A DNA stretch of 64,000 nt from Spirochaetia bacterium (GTDB lineage: Bacteria > Spirochaetota > Spirochaetia > Sphaerochaetales > Sphaerochaetaceae): NCBI GenBank assembly GCA_022482625.1, contig JAKVOU010000001.1:2094784-2158783 (forward strand). Direction: 5' to 3'. This document shows positions 47,436 through 55,327 of the stretch, piece by piece. The notes below the pieces were generated by a model. That model was not told the origin of the DNA, made no database searches, and was given only the letters and a program-made list of their open reading frames with translations. The stretch's first letter is position 1. Each line of letters begins with the position of its first letter. Both the position numbers and the translations under genes were made by a program.

Positions 47436-48373
47436 TTGTTTCATTTCCTGGCCAGGGAGCCCAGTATCCCGGTATGGCTATGGACTTCTATAAACAGAGT
47501 GCTATGGTCAGGGATTTGTTTGGACAGGCTTCTGATGCCTGTGGGCTTGACTTGAAGAAGCTTCTTGAAAGCGGAAATGCAGAGAAACTGAAAGATACCC
47601 AGGTTGCACAAGCTGCCATTGCCTTGGCAGATCTTGCCAGTCTTGCCATATTGGAGGAAAAAGGTTGTATTCCCGCAGCTGCTGCAGGTTTCAGTCTGGG
47701 AGAATATGTAGCCTGTTACGCTGCAGGAGTCTTTGATATCCCTACTTTGTTTCAGCTTGTGGGGCTACGTGGCCGTCTGATGCGTGCTGCCTGTGAATCT
47801 GCTGTAACCTCATATGGCAAGCTTATGATGGCTGCTGTAATCGGTATCAACAGGGAAACCGTAGACAGAATATTGGAAGAAAATAAAGCTGATGGGCTCT
47901 TTTTAGCCAATGACAACAGCACCCGCCAGGTAGTTCTGTCAGGCAGGGAAAGTGAATTGGAGCGGTTGCTTCCGGTCTTCAAGAAGGCTGGAGCCAGAAG
48001 AATTGTTCCTTTGTCAGTTTCAGGACCTTTCCATTCGCCATATATGGCACAGGCAGGAAGAGAATTTGCCAAGCGAATTGGGTCGATACCTTTCAATGAT
48101 CCAATCATACCGATTTTCAGCAATGTGACTGGGGTACCTATGTTGACCGGACAAGAGGTCAAGGAACTGGCAGGATTGCAGATTACCAGTACCGTTGCGT
48201 GGAGAAAAACGATGGAATCAATCATTGCAAGTTTCGATAAAGATGTGCTGTATGTTGAAGCTGGCCCAGGTAAGGTCCTTACAGGATTTTGGAAAACAAT
48301 GGATGTAAGTTGCTGCCCTTGCGGGACCATGGAGGCAATAGAGAAAACTATGGAGAAAAAAGACAATGTGTGA
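47423..48373 (+). CDS. fabD: Malonyl-CoA:ACP transacylase
   Basis: A 316-residue transacylase that loads malonate onto ACP. Motifs: FPGQGAQYPGM, nucleophile in GFSLGEYVACYA, and the catalytic histidine in SGPFHSPYMA. It overlaps fabH by 13 bases and fabG by 8. I chose ATG 47423, with GGAGG upstream inside fabH. Confidence 0.96.
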   Translation: MEKIIVSFPGQGAQYPGMAMDFYKQSAMVRDLFGQASDACGLDLKKLLESGNAEKLKDTQVAQAAIALADLASLAILEEKGCIPAAAAGFSLGEYVACYAAGVFDIPTLFQLVGLRGRLMRAACESAVTSYGKLMMAAVIGINRETVDRILEENKADGLFLANDNSTRQVVLSGRESELERLLPVFKKAGARRIVPLSVSGPFHSPYMAQAGREFAKRIGSIPFNDPIIPIFSNVTGVPMLTGQEVKELAGLQITSTVAWRKTMESIIASFDKDVLYVEAGPGKVLTGFWKTMDVSCCPCGTMEAIEKTMEKKDNV

Positions 48374-49085
48374 CAGAAACATGAAGAAGGCCATCCTTAC
48401 CGGGGGATCCAGAGGTATCGGTCTTGCAATAATCAAGGCATTGCTGGCTGACGGGTATGAAGTCTGGTATCTCAGCAGGACTCCGATTTCAGAAGAAATA
48501 GCAGGGACCGCACATCATCTTAGCTGTGATGTGATGGATCGGATGGCTTTTGAAAAAGCCCTGAAGACAGCAACGGAAGAAGCTGGAGAAATAAGCCTGC
48601 TGGTCAATGATGCCGGTATTACCCGTGATGGATTGATTATGAGAATGAAGGATGCGGACTGGGATGATGTCCTGAAAGTCAATCTTACTTCTGTATTTCT
48701 GTCCTGCAGGGCTTTGTCAAGGCAGTTCCTGCGTCAGCGCTATGGCGTAATCATTAACATAGCAAGCGTTGTCGGCATTGTAGGTAATCCAGGACAGGCA
48801 AATTATGCGGCATCAAAAGCAGGAATAATCGGATTGAGCAAGAGCCTTGCAAAAGAATTTGCTTCCAGAAATATACGCGTCAATTGTATTGCTCCTGGCT
48901 TTATTGATACCAGTATGACACAGAAGCTCAATGAAGAACAGAAAAAGTCAATTTGTGACAAAATTCCGCTTGGTTACATCGGAGATGCAGAGCAAGTCGC
49001 CAAGGCTGTACGTTTCTTGGCTTCTGCTGATGCATCATACATAACCGGACAGGTATTGGCCGTCGACGGCGGCATGACCATGTGA
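48366..49085 (+). CDS. fabG: 3-oxoacyl-ACP reductase
   Basis: A 239-residue short-chain dehydrogenase that reduces 3-oxoacyl-ACP with NADPH. The cofactor motif is LTGGSRGIGLAI, and the catalytic residues are in NIASVVGIVGN and YAASKAG. The C-terminus VDGGMTM is typical. The start is ATG 48366 or 48381; the second begins MKKAILTGGSRG, a more typical N-terminus. Confidence 0.96.
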   Translation: MCDRNMKKAILTGGSRGIGLAIIKALLADGYEVWYLSRTPISEEIAGTAHHLSCDVMDRMAFEKALKTATEEAGEISLLVNDAGITRDGLIMRMKDADWDDVLKVNLTSVFLSCRALSRQFLRQRYGVIINIASVVGIVGNPGQANYAASKAGIIGLSKSLAKEFASRNIRVNCIAPGFIDTSMTQKLNEEQKKSICDKIPLGYIGDAEQVAKAVRFLASADASYITGQVLAVDGGMTM

Positions 49086-49095
49086 GGGACAGACA

Positions 49096-50353
49096 ATGGA
49101 AAAACAGAGAAAAGTAGTAATCACAGGTATGGGAACCGTAAATCCCATCGGCAAAGATGTTGCAGAGTTCTATACCAATATTCGCAAGGGCAGTTGTGGA
49201 ATTTCTCGCATCACACGGTTTGATATCACTGATTATCCTGTCAAGATTGCAGGAGAGGTCAGGGATTTCGAACCATCCCTTCGCATTGACAAGAAGAATT
49301 TGAGGTCCATGGCCTTGTTTTCACAATTTGCTGCCTATGCAGCACAGGAAGCCATGGAAATGGCAGGCATCGGTGGCAAGGCTGAGGATGGCAACAGGAT
49401 AGGTGTCTATGTCGGCAATGGGATAGGAGGCTTTGATGTTGCAGAAAACAACTTGGAGAAGCTTTTTCCCAGAGGCCCTCGGGCGATATCTCCGCTTACT
49501 ATCCCTATGTTGATTGGTAACGAGGCTGCCGGTAATATTGCCATACTCCATAATCTCCAGGGGCCGTGCCATACCATCGTTACGGCTTGTGCTTCGGGGA
49601 CAGATGCCATAGGCACTGCCTTTCTGGCCGTCCGTTCAGGACTGGTTCGACATGGCTATTACCGGTGGCACGGAAGCTGCCATTACCAGGCTTGCAATGA
49701 GCGGGTTTGCAAGACTCCATGCCTTGTCTGCTTCTCATAATGATGATCCCCTTCATGCCAGTTCTCCTTTTGACAAGAACCGTGATGGGTTTACCATGGG
49801 AGAAGGTGCCGGTATGCTTGTCATTGAAAGTGAAGATTCGGCAAGAAGCAGAGGTGCTGTCATCTTGGGTGAAATTCTAGGTTATGGGGCGTCCTGTGAT
49901 GCTTTCCATATCACTTCTCCTGAACCTTCGGGCATCGGTGCAGCAAAGGCAATGAAGGAAGCCTTGTCTATGGCCGGTCTGGGTACATCTGATATAGACT
50001 ATATCAATGCGCATGGTACCAGTACCCCTGCCAATGATGCAATGGAAACCAATGCCATTAAACTGGCTTTCGGTGAAGATGCCTATCGCCTGAAGGTATC
50101 TTCAACCAAGGGAATGACAAGTCATCTTGTCGGAGCAGCAGGAGCTGTAGAGGCAATCGTGTGTGTGAAATCAATCCAAGAAGGATATTATCCTGCAACG
50201 ATCAACTATCACACTCCTGATGAGCAATGTGATCTTGACTATGTGCCTAATATAGGTATTGATGCGCCGATGCACTATGCGCTCAGTGAATCCTTGGGCT
50301 TTGGAGGTCACAACGGGGCACTGGTGTTCGGCAGCTATGAGGAGAATAGATAA
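49096..50353 (+). CDS. fabF: 3-oxoacyl-ACP synthase II, split by a one-base frameshift
   Basis: The first frame (49096 to about 49648) carries VITGMGTVNPIGKD, the gatekeeper region and the catalytic Cys in IVTACASGTDAIG. The second frame (about 49648 to 50353) carries MAITGGTEAAITRLA, the histidines in NAHGTSTPANDAMETNAI and SHLVGAAGAVEAI, and the end SLGFGGHNGALVF. Removing one base from GGTTC at 49644-49648 joins them and gives 418 residues, the normal FabF size. All catalytic residues survive. With no other fabF or fabB in view, the indel is probably a sequence error. Confidence 0.9.
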
Positions 50354-50355
50354 CC

Positions 50356-50781
50356 ATGGAAATTACTGACATATTGTTACACCGGAAACCCTTTCTTTTT
50401 GTCGATACCATCGAGAAGGCTGATGAAAAGCAGATTGTCGGTACTTACACGTACCGTGAAGATGAATTTTTCTTCAAAGGGCATTTCCCTCAATATCCTG
50501 TTGTCCCCGGTGTCTTGCTTATTGAGTTCCTGGCACAGGTGGGGGGAGCAGGCCTGGGCATGACGCAGGTGCTTGCCCCCGGTTCACTTTTTGTCCTCGG
50601 TACGGTCGAGAAGGCAAAGTTCCGCCATCAGGTACGACCCGGCGATACTGTCAGAGGTGAAGTGGAGAACCTTAGGGTTTCAAGTCATATCATCCGTCAG
50701 CAAGGCAAGGTAAAAATCGGAGATATAATCTGTGCCGAGGCTTCATGGATGTGTCTGTTGTCAGGAGAAGGAGACAGGTAG
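50356..50781 (+). CDS. fabZ: 3-hydroxyacyl-ACP dehydratase
   Basis: A 141-residue hot-dog-fold dehydratase. Active-site His is in FFKGHFPQYPVVPGVLLIE and Glu in LLIEFLAQVGG. It makes trans-2-enoyl-ACP for FabV. It starts 2 bases after the fabF stop; its stop is one base before the fabV start. Confidence 0.96.
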   Translation: MEITDILLHRKPFLFVDTIEKADEKQIVGTYTYREDEFFFKGHFPQYPVVPGVLLIEFLAQVGGAGLGMTQVLAPGSLFVLGTVEKAKFRHQVRPGDTVRGEVENLRVSSHIIRQQGKVKIGDIICAEASWMCLLSGEGDR

Positions 50782-50782
50782 A

Positions 50783-51979
50783 ATGATCATAGAGGAAAAA
50801 GTCTTGCATGGGGTATGTCTGACCGCGCATCCTACTGGGTGCAGGACATATACGACAGATGAAATTACGTTTGTAGAAGATGCCTGCAAAGGGCTTGAGG
50901 GAGATAGATACAAACCCTTTGAAAAAACACATCCGAAGGCGCTTGTCCTTGGTTGTTCAACAGGATATGGTCTTTCCAGCAGGATAGTTTTGTCTTTTGG
51001 CTGTGGAGCTGATACACTTGGTGTTTCTTTTGAGCGAAGTCCGAAAAAAAACAGATGTGCGACGCCTGGCTGGTACAATACCAAGGTGTTTGAGGAAAAA
51101 GCAGCACATGAAGGTCTCTATTGCAAGACATTGGACGGTGATGCTTTTTCTGATGCTATGAAACAACAGGTAGCACAGCTCATCAAGGAAGAACTGGGCA
51201 AGGTGGATTTGGTCATCTATAGTCTGGCTTCCCCTGTCAGGATTGATCCTGTGACTGGTGAGACATACAAATCCGTACTCAAGCCGGTCGGTAAGGATTT
51301 TACTTCCCTTTCTCTTGATCCTGCGACTGGTCAGATTGGTCAGGTAACACTGTCTGCTGCAGATGAAAAGCAGGTCGAGGCTACCATCAAAGTGATGGGA
51401 GGTGAAGACTGGTTACTTTGGATTGATTATCTTTCAAAACAAGGATGTCTTGCTGATGGTGCAAAAACGATAGCTTATTCTTACATTGGGCCGAATATTA
51501 CAGCACCTATTTATCGAAATGGTACTATCGGTCAGGCAAAAAAGGATTTGGAACGTACTGTTCCGAAATTAAATGGAATCATGGCTGGGATCGATGGCAA
51601 AGCCTATGTATCTGTAAATAAGGCTTTGGTAACAAGGGCAAGTGCCGTTATACCTGTAGTGCCTCTTTATATAACAATTCTCTATCGAATAATGAAACAG
51701 AAAGGGTTGCACGAAAGTTGTATAGAACAGATGTATAGGCTATATCGTGACAAGTTTCCTGCGGAAATGGTAGAAGAAGATGGACTCCTACATATGGATG
51801 ACTTTGAAATGCAGCAGGACGTTCAGGATGAGGTTAGGAAAATCTGGGCGACACTGCACGAGGGACAGGTCATTGGAGATGAGGAACTGGAGCAATTCCG
51901 AACGGACTATGCACATCTTCATGGATTCGGTTATCGGACAATTGACTACGGTAAGGATGTTGATCCATTGAATCCTTAG
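50783..51979 (+). CDS. fabV: Trans-2-enoyl-CoA/ACP reductase, FabV type
   Basis: A 398-residue NADH-dependent enoyl reductase of the FabV/TER family, much longer than FabI. Family blocks: TAHPTGC near the N-terminus, LVLGCSTGYGLSSRI, GADTLGVSFE, LVIYSLASPVR, VMGGEDWLLWI, and the Tyr-x8-Lys region IAYSYIGPNITAPIYRNGTIGQAKKD. It completes the elongation cycle and replaces FabI/FabK, neither of which is seen. Start ATG 50783 has AAGGAGACAGG upstream; the longer frame from 50732 overlaps fabZ and is not supported. Confidence 0.95.
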   Translation: MIIEEKVLHGVCLTAHPTGCRTYTTDEITFVEDACKGLEGDRYKPFEKTHPKALVLGCSTGYGLSSRIVLSFGCGADTLGVSFERSPKKNRCATPGWYNTKVFEEKAAHEGLYCKTLDGDAFSDAMKQQVAQLIKEELGKVDLVIYSLASPVRIDPVTGETYKSVLKPVGKDFTSLSLDPATGQIGQVTLSAADEKQVEATIKVMGGEDWLLWIDYLSKQGCLADGAKTIAYSYIGPNITAPIYRNGTIGQAKKDLERTVPKLNGIMAGIDGKAYVSVNKALVTRASAVIPVVPLYITILYRIMKQKGLHESCIEQMYRLYRDKFPAEMVEEDGLLHMDDFEMQQDVQDEVRKIWATLHEGQVIGDEELEQFRTDYAHLHGFGYRTIDYGKDVDPLNP

Positions 51980-51988
51980 AAAATAAGA

Positions 51989-52013
51989 CCGCTGCAGATA
52001 TCATTTGCAGCGG
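51989..52013 (-). terminator. Hairpin between fabV and rubredoxin genes
   Basis: CCGCTGCA and TGCAGCGG arms around GATATCATT. On the minus strand it is followed by TCTTATTTTC, so it mainly terminates the rubredoxin transcript; it may also slow the fab transcript. Confidence 0.7.
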
Positions 52014-52039
52014 CCAATAGTTACCTTTGTAAAAATACT

Positions 52040-52201
52040 TCAATCACAGGGTGAAAAATCATCCTTTGAAGCTCCGCAAAGAGGACATACCCAATCATCA
52101 GGGAGATCTTCAAAAGCTGTGTTTGGTGCGATTCCTCCGTCAGGATCACCGACGGCGGGATCATAGACATACCCACATAAATTACATTCGTACTTTTTCA
52201 T
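52040..52201 (-). CDS. Rubredoxin
   Basis: A 53-residue electron carrier with one Fe(SCys)4 centre. The two pairs are [19 protein letters not shown] and, near the end, [17 protein letters not shown]. Size and spacing are those of classical rubredoxin. The gene has an AAGGAG box 9 bases before the ATG and its own promoter. In anaerobes it supports oxygen and peroxide detoxification or other low-potential electron transfer. It lies alone between fabV and the WYL regulator. Confidence 0.96.
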   Translation of the reverse strand: MKKYECNLCGYVYDPAVGDPDGGIAPNTAFEDLPDDWVCPLCGASKDDFSPCD

Positions 52202-52222
52202 TGCGTTGTTCTCCTTGGTTTG

Positions 52223-52251
52223 ATAATACTCGACAAAGCTTTTCTGTGCAA
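52223..52251 (-). promoter_or_regulatory. Promoter of the rubredoxin gene
   Basis: On the minus strand TTGCAC (52246-52251), 17 bases, TATTAT (52223-52228). Confidence 0.7.
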
Positions 52252-52256
52252 GTCAC

Positions 52257-53216
52257 TTAATGATATAGGGATAGAATTCCTTCCAATAAATAAACAAACC
52301 TACTTCTGAAGTTCTCTGGTTCGAGAATTTCTACGGAATTTCCACATTGGATGATTTTGAGAAGCAGGTCTGTAGAATTTTCGACATCCATGGTACAAAT
52401 AGAGTAACCATCAAAATTTTCAATCTTTGGTTCATCATGATTGAGGCCATGGAATACGTTCATTGCCGATTCTTCCTTTATTTTCAGAGAGAGGTGAACC
52501 ATGTCGATGGAATCGTAGCTGTCACTCTCTTCAGGACGTTTGAATGGTTTCAGATTATCTGGGATAGTATAGGTCTGATCTAAGATGACAGCCTTTGTAA
52601 TGGTGCTGATATCTATGGTTACCATTTCCGGAGTATGCCGCAACCGTCCTGTTACGCTTATGGGATTCCTGCCTGTCGAATCTTCCCTGAAACCGATAAA
52701 ATAAGGGGCCAGTTCTGTTTCGCTTTTCTTTTCCCCGATTTTTTGTTCAATCTTTACGATTCTGCCAGAGACCCAGGAATCTATCAGGACATCAAGTATG
52801 CTGCTGTATTGGCTATTGCCGCTTTTTTTCTGGACTTCTTTGTCTATTTCTTCTGCCAGCTGCATGATATTTTCGCTGATTTTCGGTGCATAGACTCTCA
52901 TGCTCAGTGCAATTTTTCTCAGGCCTGAAGCAAGATGTGGATTTTGGAATTCAGTGTTTTGGGCCAGTATTTCTGCAGACATATTGAATGCAAGACTTTC
53001 ATAGACGGACAATTCAATGTTTTCGTCTTCATTTTTGTTTCTGATTTTGATGAGATTGTTTTCTTCATATACGTCAATATATTGACTGAGGTCCGTAACG
53101 TATCTGCTGATAGTTGACCGATGTACGCCAAGTCTCCGTGCTATTTCTGCTCTTCTCAGGCCCTCAGGATGGGAAAGCAGGAGCAATTCCAATTGTGCAA
53201 CTCGTTCTCCTTTCAT
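52257..53216 (-). CDS. HTH regulator with WYL domain
   Basis: A 319-residue regulator. The N-terminal helix-turn-helix is LRRAEIARRLGVHRSTISRYVTDL. Helical and WYL/WCX-type domains follow; the usual Trp-Tyr-Leu motif is degenerate (RIVKIEQKIGEKKS; APYFIGFRED), but the C-terminal ending SVEILEPENFRSRFVYLLEGIL is typical. WYL proteins respond to nucleic acids or small ligands. The target is unknown, and its nearest partners are a rubredoxin gene, slyX and a lipid thioesterase. Its promoter is buried in an inverted repeat, suggesting autoregulation. Confidence 0.88.
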   Translation of the reverse strand: MKGERVAQLELLLLSHPEGLRRAEIARRLGVHRSTISRYVTDLSQYIDVYEENNLIKIRNKNEDENIELSVYESLAFNMSAEILAQNTEFQNPHLASGLRKIALSMRVYAPKISENIMQLAEEIDKEVQKKSGNSQYSSILDVLIDSWVSGRIVKIEQKIGEKKSETELAPYFIGFREDSTGRNPISVTGRLRHTPEMVTIDISTITKAVILDQTYTIPDNLKPFKRPEESDSYDSIDMVHLSLKIKEESAMNVFHGLNHDEPKIENFDGYSICTMDVENSTDLLLKIIQCGNSVEILEPENFRSRFVYLLEGILSLYH

Positions 53217-53272
53217 AATGCCTCCGATAAATAGAACTTATTGCAGTGGGACATCAGCTTGCAACGACGTTA

Positions 53273-53337
53273 ATCATAGCATTTTTTTTAAAAAATGCAA
53301 CAAAAATTCAACATTTAATTCCATATGTTGCATTTTT
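53273..53337 (-). promoter_or_regulatory. Promoter and inverted-repeat operator of the WYL regulator
   Basis: On the minus strand TTGCAT (53295-53300), 16 bases, TATGAT (53273-53278). The spacer and -35 are covered by GCATTTTTTTTAAAAAATGC (53279-53298). Next to it AAAAATGCAACA (53291-53302) and TGTTGCATTTTT (53326-53337) are perfect 12-bp inverted arms. Confidence 0.6.
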
Positions 53338-53427
53338 GTTTTGTTTGAGCCGTTTGTTTTTCAAGGATTTTTCTGTTGTTGTTTTGTTTCTTTCGTGATG
53401 ATACTATGCCTTGGGAGGAGAGAGTCT

Positions 53428-53640
53428 ATGAAGGATGATGAAGCGCGTACTACTGCCATTGAGATCAAGCTTGCCTATGCAGAAGAAATGATAGCCCAGC
53501 TCAATGAGGTAGTCATAAGGCAACAGAAAGATCTGGGGGTGTTGGAAAACCATGTGGCAAAACTTGAAAAGAAGATGAAGGATTTCATTGACAATTCAGA
53601 AGGGGAGGAAAGACCGAACCGCAGACCGCCACATTATTGA
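53428..53640 (+). CDS. slyX: SlyX-like protein
   Basis: A 70-residue coiled-coil protein. The pattern IEIKLAYAEEMIAQLNEVVIRQQKDLGVLENHVAKLEKK and the C-terminal ending RPPHY are diagnostic of SlyX. Its function is poorly defined in all bacteria. A GGGAGGAG box lies before the ATG at 53428; the longer frame from 53218 runs through the operator region and is not supported. It is divergent from the WYL regulator and convergent with the thioesterase. Confidence 0.9.
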   Translation: MKDDEARTTAIEIKLAYAEEMIAQLNEVVIRQQKDLGVLENHVAKLEKKMKDFIDNSEGEERPNRRPPHY

Positions 53641-53648
53641 TTCAGCAG

Positions 53649-54491
53649 TCATTCTACCTCAATCCTGGGTTTCCATGTAGTTTTGGCTTCAAATACCTTT
53701 GATTTGCTTCCGTCCTGCTCATCTTTCCAAATCTGATGAAAAAAAATCGGAGCTGGCCCAGAAAAGGGATTGTCAGCATCACTGAATGTCTGTACATGGA
53801 TATGGTCAGCAAGGAAAGTCTGTCGAAGCCATGAAACAGTAATCTGAGAAACCTTGTAGAGATCCCTGAAATCATTGGGCATTGCAGTAAGCAACCAGTT
53901 GATATAAGCAACATTGTTGACATGATGGTTGGAGTCTGTTACTCCGTAGGTAACATCTGGCTGTGTATGTGATATTTCCTGTATATCCTTTGGTATGATC
54001 CTTGATATTCGGGGAGGAAGTGCACAGTGCTGGGGGTAACGCTCACTATCTGTAGGCTGTATAAGTTTTTCCATGATTTTGGAAGGCACACGGGGCCGGC
54101 CTGTGTTGGTATCCAGGATTGCCCAGAAGGTTTTTGCAAGAAAACATCTTTTGCCATACTTGTCGTAAGCACGAACAGAACGGGGGATAAAGATACCTGA
54201 TGGATTCTGTGCCCAGGTTTCCATGTGGACGACTTCTGGCCAATGAGGATATCGGTCAATTTGCATCTCTGTGTGGGTAATGACCCATGTACAGCCTATC
54301 TCATGCAATTCAGGAATACTGCAATGACGCTGTACTGCGTGGAACGCCGCCATTTCCTGTGCCAATTCAAAGAACCAACTAAGTTTTGCAACCATATGGC
54401 TATCTTCGTTATAGGTATAGCTTCTAAAGTCTTCTCTGAAGACATTGTCTGCATCTATTTCTCTCAGTCCGTCAAGATCCATGGGCTGCAT
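53649..54491 (-). CDS. Acyl-ACP thioesterase (FatA/FatB family)
   Basis: A 280-residue double hot-dog enzyme that releases fatty acids from ACP. The N-half has FREDFRSYTYNEDSHMVAKLSW and WVITHTEMQIDRYP; the C-half has the catalytic-type block TDSNHHVNNVAYINWLL, equivalent to the plant Asn/His active site. It may supply free acids for exogenous-type phosphorylation or for cofactor synthesis. It lies near the fab locus and overlaps the rsmD stop (TAATG). Start ATG 54491 or the Met three codons later. Confidence 0.92.
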   Translation of the reverse strand: MQPMDLDGLREIDADNVFREDFRSYTYNEDSHMVAKLSWFFELAQEMAAFHAVQRHCSIPELHEIGCTWVITHTEMQIDRYPHWPEVVHMETWAQNPSGIFIPRSVRAYDKYGKRCFLAKTFWAILDTNTGRPRVPSKIMEKLIQPTDSERYPQHCALPPRISRIIPKDIQEISHTQPDVTYGVTDSNHHVNNVAYINWLLTAMPNDFRDLYKVSQITVSWLRQTFLADHIHVQTFSDADNPFSGPAPIFFHQIWKDEQDGSKSKVFEAKTTWKPRIEVE

Positions 54492-55054
54492 TACTCTTTC
54501 TCCTCCGTTGCCAAGCTGATCCTACGGTAAAATATAAGCTGGCTTCTGCCATATTTCCGTTGGTCACAGCAAGTCAGTTCTCCGATATGTTCCGGCCAGT
54601 TGTCTTTTTCTTCCACAGGATAATGGATGATGAACAAGCCGTTTCCCTTTACCAGATGGTTGCTTTCAACCAAGCGGGCAAGGGAAACTTTACCTTCCAT
54701 ATTGAACGGAGGATCGGCATAGACGATATCGTATTCCTGCTTGGCAGTCGGAATAAAACGTTTGACATCAACCATGAACAGCTTTATCTGGGAACCTTCA
54801 ACGATGGACAGGTTCTTCTGTATGACTGTTTTCTTACCTCTGTCTTTTTCTACTACATGTACAGGATCTGCACCTCTGCTGGCAGCTTCGATGCCTACAC
54901 ATCCGCTGCCTGAAAAAAGATCAAGGAAAGACATACCATCCAGGTTGCCTAAGATTGAAAAAAGCGATTCCCTCATCCTGTCCATTGCCGGTCGTATGAC
55001 TCCCGGTGGGCAGACAACTGTCCTGCCTCTATACACTCCGCCTGTTATCCGCAT
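54491..55054 (-). CDS. rsmD: 16S rRNA (guanine-966-N2)-methyltransferase
   Basis: A 187-residue SAM-dependent methyltransferase. The N-terminus MRITGGVYRGRTVVCPPG, the glycine-rich SAM loop LDLFSGSGCVGIEAASRGA and the catalytic YADPPFNME are all RsmD signatures. I place the start at ATG 55054 because family homology begins there and a good promoter lies at 55086-55114, which would be inside the longer frame from 55114. Confidence 0.94.
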   Translation of the reverse strand: MRITGGVYRGRTVVCPPGVIRPAMDRMRESLFSILGNLDGMSFLDLFSGSGCVGIEAASRGADPVHVVEKDRGKKTVIQKNLSIVEGSQIKLFMVDVKRFIPTAKQEYDIVYADPPFNMEGKVSLARLVESNHLVKGNGLFIIHYPVEEKDNWPEHIGELTCCDQRKYGRSQLIFYRRISLATEEKE

Positions 55055-55085
55055 CTGTATGCTCCGTGATTCAGATTCTTTGTAC

Positions 55086-55114
55086 AGTATAGCCATTGGA
55101 AGCTGAAAGTACAA
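55086..55114 (-). promoter_or_regulatory. Promoter of rsmD and the thioesterase
   Basis: On the minus strand TTGTAC (55109-55114), 17 bases, TATACT (55086-55091), about 30 bases before the rsmD ATG. Confidence 0.75.
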
Positions 55115-55146
55115 ACAGGGAGCAAAAAGAAGTGTATTTTTCTGTT

Positions 55147-55264
55147 TTGGTGTTTTCTCTATGATCGGTTATAATGTTATCCTGAATGAACTGGTTTGTC
55201 TGTACTGCATTAGGTCATTTTTGCATCTGCGGGGTAATGCCTGAAAGCGGAACGCAGGTTTTTT
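55147..55264 (+). ncRNA. Candidate small RNA with promoter and terminator
   Basis: TTGGTG (55147-55152), exactly 17 bases, TATAAT (55170-55175), would start a transcript near 55183. It would end at a hairpin (CCTG...GCG-GAA-CGCAGG, 55240-55258) followed by TTTTTT (55259-55264), about 80 nt long. Inside, GCATTA (55207-55212) pairs with TAATGC (55235-55240). There is no open frame with a ribosome box. I could not match it to 6S, SRP or tmRNA. Confidence 0.4.
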
Positions 55265-55327
55265 CGAGAATCCTAGAACTTATCCAAAAAAAGGGGTGAC
55301 AGTGTAATTATGTAATCTTTATGATTT

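Noticed and set aside
55183-55264. SRP RNA or 6S RNA identity for the candidate small RNA
   Set aside because: The conserved SRP tetraloop block (GGTCAGG...GGAA...AGCAG) is absent and there is no long open central bubble as in 6S RNA.
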